DNA of 37,628 nt from Myxococcaceae bacterium. Its GTDB lineage: Bacteria > Myxococcota > Myxococcia > Myxococcales > Myxococcaceae. Position numbers and translations under genes: made by a program. Below are positions 28,001 to 37,000 of this stretch, piece by piece (position 1 is the first letter of the stretch; every line of letters begins with the position of its first letter). Below the pieces are notes generated by a model, which had not been told where the DNA came from, made no database searches, and worked only from the letters and a program-made list of their open reading frames with translations. The stretch covers positions 1 to 37,628 of the forward strand of contig SECN01000024.1 of the NCBI GenBank assembly GCA_004173515.1, given 5' to 3'.

Positions 28001-31000
28001 CGTAGCCGCCCAGGGCCTGCTGCTTCACGCGGGCAATCAGCTCCCGGAAGCTCGGCGCGCCGTCGAGCTTCGCGCGCAGGGCGAGCGTGTTGACGAAGCA
28101 GCCCAGCAGGCCCTCCACCTCGGGGCGCGTGCGGCCGGCGATGGGCGTGCCCACCGCGAAGTCGTCCTGGCCGGAGTAGCGGGAGAGCAGCGTCTGGTAG
28201 AGCGCCATCAACACCATGAAGGACGTGGCGCCTTCACGACGGCCCACTGCGAGCAGCGGCTCCGACACCTCGCGCGGCAGGTGGAAGCGGTGGGCCGCGC
28301 CCGCGTAGGACTGCACGGCGGGGCGGGGGCGGTCGGTGGGCAGCTCCAACGGCGGCGCCCCCTGGAGCAGGTCCTTCCACCAGCGCGCCTGTTCCTCCAG
28401 CACCGGGCCTGTCAGCCACTCGCGCTGCCAGACGGCGTAGTCGGCGTATTGCACCGGCAGCGGTGGAAGGACGGACGGCACGCCCGCGCTGGCGCAGGCG
28501 TAGAGGACGGGCAGCTCACGGCTCAGGACCAGGGCGCACCACGCATCGGAGACGACGTGGTGCAGGAGCAGGTGGAGGACGTGCGCGTCGGGGCCCAGCC
28601 GCAGCAGGAGGGCGCGGGCGACGGGGCCCGTGTCCAGGCGGAAGGGCGTCGCGGTGTACGCCTGGCAGCGGCGCAGCATGGCGGCCTCGCGCGCCTCGTC
28701 CGTGTCTCCGGGGACGTCCTCCCGGTCCATCGGCAGCGTGCCGGTGGGATGGATGTGCTGCACGGGCTGCGTGCTCGTGAGGGCGTACGTGGTGCGCAGG
28801 ACTTCGTGTCGCTCCACCAACGCGTCGAGCGCCGTCTGGAGGGCCCGCGCATCCAGCGGCCCGGTGAGCCGGAAGATGATCGCGTTGTTGTAGGCGGTGC
28901 TGTCCGGCTCCAACTGCTGGAGGTACCACAGGCGTTGCTGGGCGAAGGACAGCGGCAACGGTCCACCGCGCGGCGCACGCGGGATCGCCTGCGCCGCGGC
29001 GGAGTCTGCTCCGGAACTGGCGGGAACGGGACGCACCTCGGAAGGGCCGCCGAGGGGCGCGGGCCGCTTGAAGGCGGGCAGGGACACGGACTCGACGTGT
29101 CCGTCAGCACGCAGGCGCACGGGACGGCCGGTGCGGTAGAGGCGCGCGGAGGCGTGCAGCGGGTGCGGCGCCCACCGGTGGGATGCGTCCTCGGGGGCCT
29201 TCCAGAAGGATGCGGGAAGGCCCGGGCCTTCCAGGGCCAGCTCTCCCACGACCCCCATGGGCACGGGCTCCCCTGATGCATCGAGCACCCAGGCCTGGAG
29301 TCCTCCGGGCCATTTCTCCCCCGCGGCTCTGGGCAGCAGGCCGCCCTCGCCAACCTCTCCCGCGAGCAGCACGGCGCCGCCCGAGGCGCGCTGGAGCGCG
29401 GAGGCCAGCTCCGTCGACGCCCCCTCCAGCATCCACGCGGACACCGGGGCCAGGGCCTCGTGCGCACCGGGGAGGTCCGTCAGCGTGCGGGCCAGCCGCG
29501 CGGTGGTGTTCACCAGCACCGCGCCGGACTGACGGGCCAGGGCGAGCAGCTCCCCGACCCCTGTTTCCCGGTCGCCACGCACGCGCGACTGTCGCGACGC
29601 TTCGTCCGCCACCATGCGTTCGCGCAAGCTGGCCAGCCGGCGAAGGCCCTGGAGGACGACGGGCGTCTCCAGTCCGAAGTCGATGAGGCATGTCACCTCA
29701 TCCACGTCCGAGGCGCGCACGTCGCGCAGCCGCTTGAGGCCGCTGTCCACCGTGCCGATGAGGCCGGTGCCCTTCGCGTGGTGCTCGAAGGTGTGCTCCA
29801 GCAGCGCGTCGATGTCCTCCTTCGAGATCTTGTTGAGTTCGCCCTGATGCCCCTGGGCCGCGAGCAGCGACGCGGTGATGTCCGCGGAGCTGCGGAAGTA
29901 GGCCAGCAGGGGCTTGCGGACCTGCCGCAGGACCTCGGCTTCGTCGTCCCCGAGGAACGTGTGCAGCATGCACGTGATGTGGCCCCGGCCTGGGTGTCCG
30001 TTGCGGCGCCACGCCTCGCGGTAGAGGGCCACCTTCGGCTTCAGCTCCTCCAGCGAGTGGGCGAAGAGGCCCGTGAGGATGCCCGCGCCCAGCTCGCCCG
30101 CGAGGCGGAAGGTCTCCGGGTTGGCGGTGGCGGTGAGCCACACCGGCAGCTCCTTCTGCACCGGCTTCGGCCGCAGGCCCACCTCCACGGTGACGCCGTT
30201 GCCGCCTGGGCGCCGCTGCCGCTCGCCGCGCCAGAGGGCTCGCAGGGTCTCCAGGTGCTTGAGGAGGATGGTGCGCCGGTCGGCGTAGTTGCCCGGCGCG
30301 AAGGTGAAGTCCTGGACGTGCCAGCCGGTGGCCACGGACACATCGACGCGGCCCTGCGACAGGTTGTCCACGACGGACCATTGCTCCGCGACGAGCAGCG
30401 GATCATGCAGGGGCAGCACGACGCTGCCGGAGCGCAGGCGCAGATTGCGCGTGACGGCGGCGAGCGCGGCGGAGACCACCGCCGGCTGCGGGTAGATGCC
30501 GCCGAAGGAGTGGAAGTGACGCTCCGGGGTCCACACGGCGGAGAAGCCATTCGCGTCCGCGAACTTCGCGCCCTCCATCAACAGCTCGTACTTGGGCCCG
30601 GAGAGCGAGTCCTCGTCGTTGGCGAAGTAGGAGAGGCTGATCTGCAGCGGAGCGACACCTTCGCTTCCTCGCGACAGGCGCGAGGTGACGGCCTCGGAAG
30701 GGAAGAGGACGCGCAGTCCCCGGGAGAGCGCCCAGAGGGCTTCGAGTTCGGGCTTCTCGGGGGCGGGCTCGGAGGCGGCGAGCCAGGTGGTGCCCGGCAC
30801 CGGACGCAGGCGCGCATCCAGGCCGGCGAAGAAGTCCGTCAGCGACGCGTGCGTCATCGCCCACGCGGGCTGGCCCGCGCCCATCGGCAGCAACCACGCC
30901 AGTGAGTCCGGCGAGGGCAGGGGTCGCTCGCCGTCCATCGCCAGGGGCGAAGCGTCGTCCAGCACCGCTTCGACCTGGAGGACCCGGGAGGCGTCCAGCC

Positions 31001-34000
31001 GCGAGGACGTGACAAGCCCCCGCCAGGTGACGAGCCGGGGCGCGGGCTGGCCTTCCACGGCATACGTCGGCAGCGAGTCCAGGTCCGTGGGCCCGAGCGC
31101 CACCGGAGCGCCACCGGCTTCGAGCACCCCCCACAGCGCGGCCAGCTTCTCCGGCGATGCGCGCAGGCAGATCGCGACAGGCTCACCCGGCGAAAGGCCC
31201 GACTCTCGCAGCCGTGTGGCGAGCCGCCGCGCACGGGACGCCAGCTCCGTCCAGGTCCACGTCCGCTCCCCCTGACCCACGGCGACGGTGTCCGGCTGGC
31301 GCCGTGCCTGCTCACGCAGGAGGGCGGGCAGTGACGGCGCGACGGGCGCGCTCCGGGGGGCGGGCCACGCACGGCGTTCGTGCTCCGTGGCCAGGGGCAG
31401 GCGGGAGAGCGGGGACTCGGGCCGGGCCAGCGCCGCGCCGAGCAGCACCTGGAGGTGCTCCAGCATGCGCCGTGCGGTGGAGGCGTCGAACAGCTCCGTC
31501 GCGTACTCCAGCGCGCCGTGCACGCGCCCGGGCTCCTCGGTGAGGATGAGCGTCAGGTCGGACAGCGTGGCGCCCCATTGCACGGGCGTGCCCGGCACTT
31601 CGATGAACGTGCCCCGGGCCCCGACGGCCGCCAGCGCGTCGCCGCCCATCTCCAGGCGCGAGTGGTAGACGAAGACGGTGTCCGCCATGCGGTCCCGGCC
31701 GATGTCCTTGCCTGGAACGAGCTGTTCGACGAGCAGCTCGAAGGGCACGTCCGGGCGCGACTGCACGTCGGTGACTTCGCGTCGCACGCGGTGCAGCAGC
31801 TCGCGGAAGCTCGGGTCATCCCCCACGTGGGTGCGGAAGGCGGCCGAGTGCGCCACGTAGCCGATGAGGGGCAGCAGCTCCGGCCGCGTGCGATTGCCGA
31901 TGGGCGTGCCGACGATGAGGTCCGCCTGGCCGGTGTACCGGTGCAGCAGCGCGTTCCACGCGGCGAGCACCGTCATGTACGACGTGAAGCCCTCGCGCTT
32001 GCCGAAGGCGACCAGCGCGTCCGCGAGCGCGGGCGGGAAGTCCAACACCATGCGCTCGGAGGTGAGCGGGCAGTTCGCGGGACGGGGACGGTCGGTGGGC
32101 AGGCCCAACTGGCGCGGCATGCCGGCCAGCCGCTGTCGCCACCACTGCTCCTGTTCCGGGAAGCGCGCTTCGGCCAGGGACTCGCGCTGCCACGCGCCGA
32201 AGTCCGCGTACTGCACGGGCAGGGGTGACAGCGGCGAGGGCCTGCCCTGGACGAACGCGGCATAGAGCTGTCCGACCTCCTGGAGGAAGAGGGACGTGGA
32301 GAGCGTGTCGCAGACGATGTGGTGGATGGCGCAGACCAGCAGGTGCAGGTCCGCGCGCAGGCGCACGAGGGTGGTGCGAAGCACGGGACCGCGCACGAGG
32401 TCGAAGGGCCGCGCGGCGTCCTCCCGGGCGAACTGGAGGGCGGCCTCCTCGCGCTGTTCGGGCGTGCCGTCCAGTTCCACGACGGGAAGCGGGATGCGCA
32501 CGTGGGGATGGAAGCGTTGCACGGGCCTGCCATCCACGGCGTCGTAGGTGGTGCGCAGGGCCTCGTGACGTTGGACGACTTCCTGGATGGCGCGCTCCAG
32601 GATGGCGACGTCGGCGGGACCTTCCAGGCGCAGGACGAAGGGAATCGTATAGGCGGACAGGCCGGGCAGGTACTGCTCCAGGCGCCAGACGCGCTCCTGG
32701 ACGATGGAGAGTGGCAGGGCGTGGGTGCGAGGGCGGGGCACGAGCGGCAGCTCACGCGTGGGCTCCACGGCGGGAGCGTGCAGGAGCAGGGGTTCGATGC
32801 GCGCGGCGAGGCCCGCGACGGTGGGGGCCTCGAAGAGCGCGGCCAGCGGCACCTGGACGTGGAAGGTGTCGCGGAGCTGGTTGAGCAGCTGCGCGGCCAT
32901 GAGGGAGTTGCCGCCCAGCTCCAGGAAGTTGTCGTCGCGGCCGACGAAGTCCATGCCCAACCGCTCACGCCAGAGCGTGGCGATCCGGAGTTCGACCTCA
33001 CCGCGAGGTGCGTCCTCACGGCCCAGGGGGGTGGTGATGGCGGTGGGCTCCGTGGGAGCGGTCGGGGCTCCCGTGGTGGGGAGCGCGGCCGGCATCGCGG
33101 TGCGGGATGGCGTTGCTGGAGCCGTCCCTGGCGCATGGCCCGCAGGTGCATGAGGGGATGCGGGCGTTGCATCCGCGAATGCGCGTGGAGGCGTCGTGAT
33201 CGCCGGAGGCGCCATCGGAGGTGCATCCGCGGGTGCGCGCGGAGGTGTCGTGCTCGCTGGAGGCGCCACCGCGAGCGGATGTCCTGGGCGCTCCGCGACC
33301 GAAGGCGCACCGTCCTGGACCCTCGGCTCCACCCAGCAGCGCTTGCGCAGGAACGCATACGTGGGCAGGTGCACGCGGCGACGCTGCTCGTGGGCGTAGA
33401 ACGCGTCCCAGTCCACCGGCAGGCCCGCCGTCCACAGCTCTCCCACGCACTGGAGGAGGCCGGACTGCTCCGTCGTCGTGCCGCCCCGCCGCAGCGAAGC
33501 GAGCGCCTTGACGCGCTCCTTGTCCTCGCCAAGACAGGTGCGGATCAGCGGGGTGAGGTCCTGGCCGGGCCCCACCTCCAGCAGCACGCTGCACCCTTCT
33601 TCCAGGAGCGTTCCCACCGCGTCGGTGAAGCGCACCGGCTGACGCATCTGCCGGGCCCAGTAGTCGGGCGAGGCCAGCTCTCCCGGCCGCGCCACGGCGC
33701 CGGTGAGGCTGGACACGTAGCGCACGGAAGGCTCCTGGCGCTGGAGCGTGGACACCACGCGCGCCAGCTCCGCCATGAGGGGCTCCACGTCCGCGGAGTG
33801 GAAGGCATGCGGTGAAGGCATGCGCACCGCGCCGGCCTTGCGCTGCTGCAACAGGGCCTGGAAGCGCTCCACCTCTTCCACGGGCCCGGAGACGACACAC
33901 CGGTCCGGAGCGTTGAGCGCGGCGAGCGTCAGACGCCCGGACAGCAGGGGCTGGACCTCCGTCGCCGGCAGGGCCACCCCGAGCATCGCGCCCGGAGGCA

Positions 34001-37000
34001 ACCGGTGCATCAGCTCGCCACGCGCCACGGCCAGTCGGAGGGCCTCGGGCAGGGAGAGGACGCCCGCCACACACGCGGCGGCGTATTCGCCGAAGCTGTG
34101 ACCGAGCACGGCGTGAGGAACGATGCCCCAGTCCTGCCACAGCCGGGCCAGGGCCATCTGCAACGTGAAGAGCGCGGGCAGCGCCACGCGGGTGTCCGCG
34201 AGCGCGGAGGTCGCCTCGTCCTCGCGACCCGGGCGCAGCAGTGATTCCACCCGCGCGCGCAGCGGCTCCTCCAACAGCGCGAGGCAGGCGTCCACCCGCG
34301 CGCGGAAGGACGGCAGGGATTCATACAGCTCCCGGCCCATGCCCAACTGCTGGCTGCCCTGTCCGGAGAAGACGAAGGCCACCCGCTTGCGGCGGGCCGC
34401 CTCCACGTCCTTCACGCGGACCGGCGTGGACGCCTTGCGAAGCTGCTTCGCCAGGTCCTCCACGTCGCGCGCCACCACCGTGCGCCGGTACTCGAAGGCC
34501 CGACGTCCAACGGCCTGCGTGTACGCCGCGTCCGCGAGCGCCATCTCCGCCCCGGGTGTCCGCACGGAGAACTGGGACGCCAGCGCCTCCAGGGCCCCGG
34601 GTGAACGGGCGGACAGCACATGCAACGCGAGCTGCTTCGCCACCGTCTCCAGGGCCTCGGGGGAGCGCGCCGACAGCACCTGCTGGGCAAGCTTCGACGC
34701 CGCCGCCTCCAGCGCTTCCGGAGCCCGGTCCGCCAGCACGTGCGAGGCGAGCTTCAGCGCCGCTGCCTCCAGGGCTTCAGGGGAGCGCGCCGACAGCACG
34801 AAGAGCTGATGCGAGCGCGAAGTGGGGCCCGTCGGCGCCACCGGTGCTTCCTCCAGCACGGCGTGCGCGTTCGTCCCGCCCACCCCGAACGAGCTGACCG
34901 CCGCGCGCCGTGGCGTCCCTCCCCGGGGCCAGGGGCGCAGGCGGGTGTTGACGAAGAAGGGGCCCGCGTCGAAGTCGATCTGTGGGTTCGGCTGTTCGAA
35001 GTGGAGGCTGGGAGGAATCTCTCCTTCCCGCAGCGACAGCGCGACCTTGATGAGGCCCGCGAGCCCCGCCACCGTGTCCAGGTGGCCCACGTTCGTCTTC
35101 AGCGACGCGAGCGCGATGGTGCCCCGATGATCCGGCCCCAGGCCGTAGGCGCGGTGGAGCGCCGCGACCTCGATGGGATCGCCCAACGGGGTCGCGGTGC
35201 CGTGCGCTTCCACGTAACCGATGTCCCGGGGCGACACGCCCGCGCGCTTCAGCGCCTGGGTGATGACGGCCGCCTGCCCCTGCACGCTCGGGGCGGTGAA
35301 GCCGGACTTGTTGCGCCCGTCGTTGTTGACGGCGGTGGCGCGGATGACGGCGTGGATGGGGTCGCCGTCGCGCACGGCGTCCTCCAGCCGCTTGAGCACC
35401 ACGGCGGCCACGCCACTGCCGGAGACGGTGCCCTGGCCCTTCGCGTCGAAGGCGCGGCAGTGGCCGTCCGGGGAGTAGATCATCCCTTCCTGGTGCACGT
35501 AGCCGGTGCGCTGCGGCACCGACAGCCGCGTCGCTCCGGCGAGCGCCACGTCCGACAGGCCCGTCAGCAGGTTCTGACAGGCGACGTGCACCGCGACGAG
35601 CCCCGTGGAGCACGCGGTGTAGACGAGCATGCTCTCGCCGGTGAGCCCCAGCTTGTAGGACACCTTCGTCGGGAGGCTCTGGTACGTCGCGGTCCCGAAC
35701 AGCTCGAAGAAGGCCGCCGAGTCCAACGGCATGTGCTGCTGGACCTCATTCGCGTAGCCGGACTCGTTCGCTCCCGCGAACAGGGAGATGACGCCCGGGA
35801 AGCGCGAGGGGTCGATGCCCGCGTCCTCCAGCGCGGCCCACGCGCACTGAAGGAACAGCCGCTGCTGCGGGTCGGTCCACTGCGCCTCGCGCAGGGACAT
35901 GTCGAAGAAGGCGGGATCGAACTGGTCGATGTCCGCGAGCACGCCCTGCGCGGGGACGAAGCCCGGGTGTTGCCACAGCTCGACGCCCGGGGGCAGGCCG
36001 GGCAGGTGTTCCAGCTCCTCGGGTGGGAAGCGGGAGATGGACTCCACGCCCTCACGCAGGTTCTTCCAGAACTCCTCCACCGACGCGGCGCCCGGGAACC
36101 GCCCGGACATGCCGACGATGGCGATGGCGCCCGAAGGCCGCGTGGGCGTCGGAGCCTTCTCCGGTATTGGCGCGGATGCCCCCGGGGTTGGCCCTGGCGC
36201 GGAGGTTGGTGGGGCCAGGGGCTCGGACGCGGAGAGGGACCCGGGCTGTGGCAACGGTGCTGCTCCCGCAACCGGTTCCGTCTCCTGCGTGGACAGCGGC
36301 ATCGCTGATTGCTTCTTCACGTGTGCGGGCTCCGCGGCTGCCGCGGGCATCGCAGGCGCGACGGCCTTCACGCCCTCCAACTCCAGGCGCTGGGCGAGCG
36401 CATGGACGGTGGGATGTTCGAAGAGCCAGACGACGGGCACGTCACGCTGGAGCGCTTCGCGCATCTGGTGGGCGACGCGCACCACGGTGAGCGACGTGCC
36501 GCCCAGGTCCTCGAAGAAATGGTCGTGGACGCCGATGCGCCGGGCTCCCAGCTCCCGGGCCCAGAGGGTGGAGAGCTGGTCCTCCAGCGGATTGCCGGGC
36601 TCCACGAAGCGGCCCTTGCGCGCGGTGGAGGCGGCGTCGGGTTCGGGGAGAGCGCGGCGGTCCAGCTTGCCATTGGGGGTGAGGGGCAGGGCGGGCAGCG
36701 CGACGAATGCGGTCGGCACCATGTACTCGGGCAGCCGCTGCCGCAGGTGTTCGCGCAGGGCCTGGACATCCAGCACTCCGGCGACAGCGGGCACCACGTA
36801 GCCCACCAGCCGCTTGTCGCCCGGCACATCCTCGCGCACGAGCACGGCGGCATCCGCGAGGCCAGGGCCCCAGCCCTTGAGCGCGGCTTCGACCTCCGAC
36901 AATTCGATGCGGAAGCCGCGCACCTTCACCTGGCTGTCGATGCGGCCCAGGAAGTCCACGCTCCCATCCGCGCGCCAGCGCACCAGGTCGCCCGTGCGGT

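Larger units (their letters stand above)
32795..36135 (-). other. Megasynthase: PKS module KS-AT-ACP, malonyl-specific, no reductive domains
   Basis: KS (about 34850-36132) has TACSTG (Cys codon 35610-35612), HGTATP and KTNVGH, the full Cys-His-His set. AT (about 33520-34390) has GHSFGEY (Ser codon 34095-34097) and HAFHS, the malonyl-CoA signature. The ACP (about 32795-33000) carries LGGNSL (Ser 32904-32906). No KR, DH or ER follows, so the aminoacyl chain is extended by two carbons and left as a beta-keto thioester. The KS-AT linker and the AT-ACP linker both contain tandem repeats (separate entries). Confidence 0.9.
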
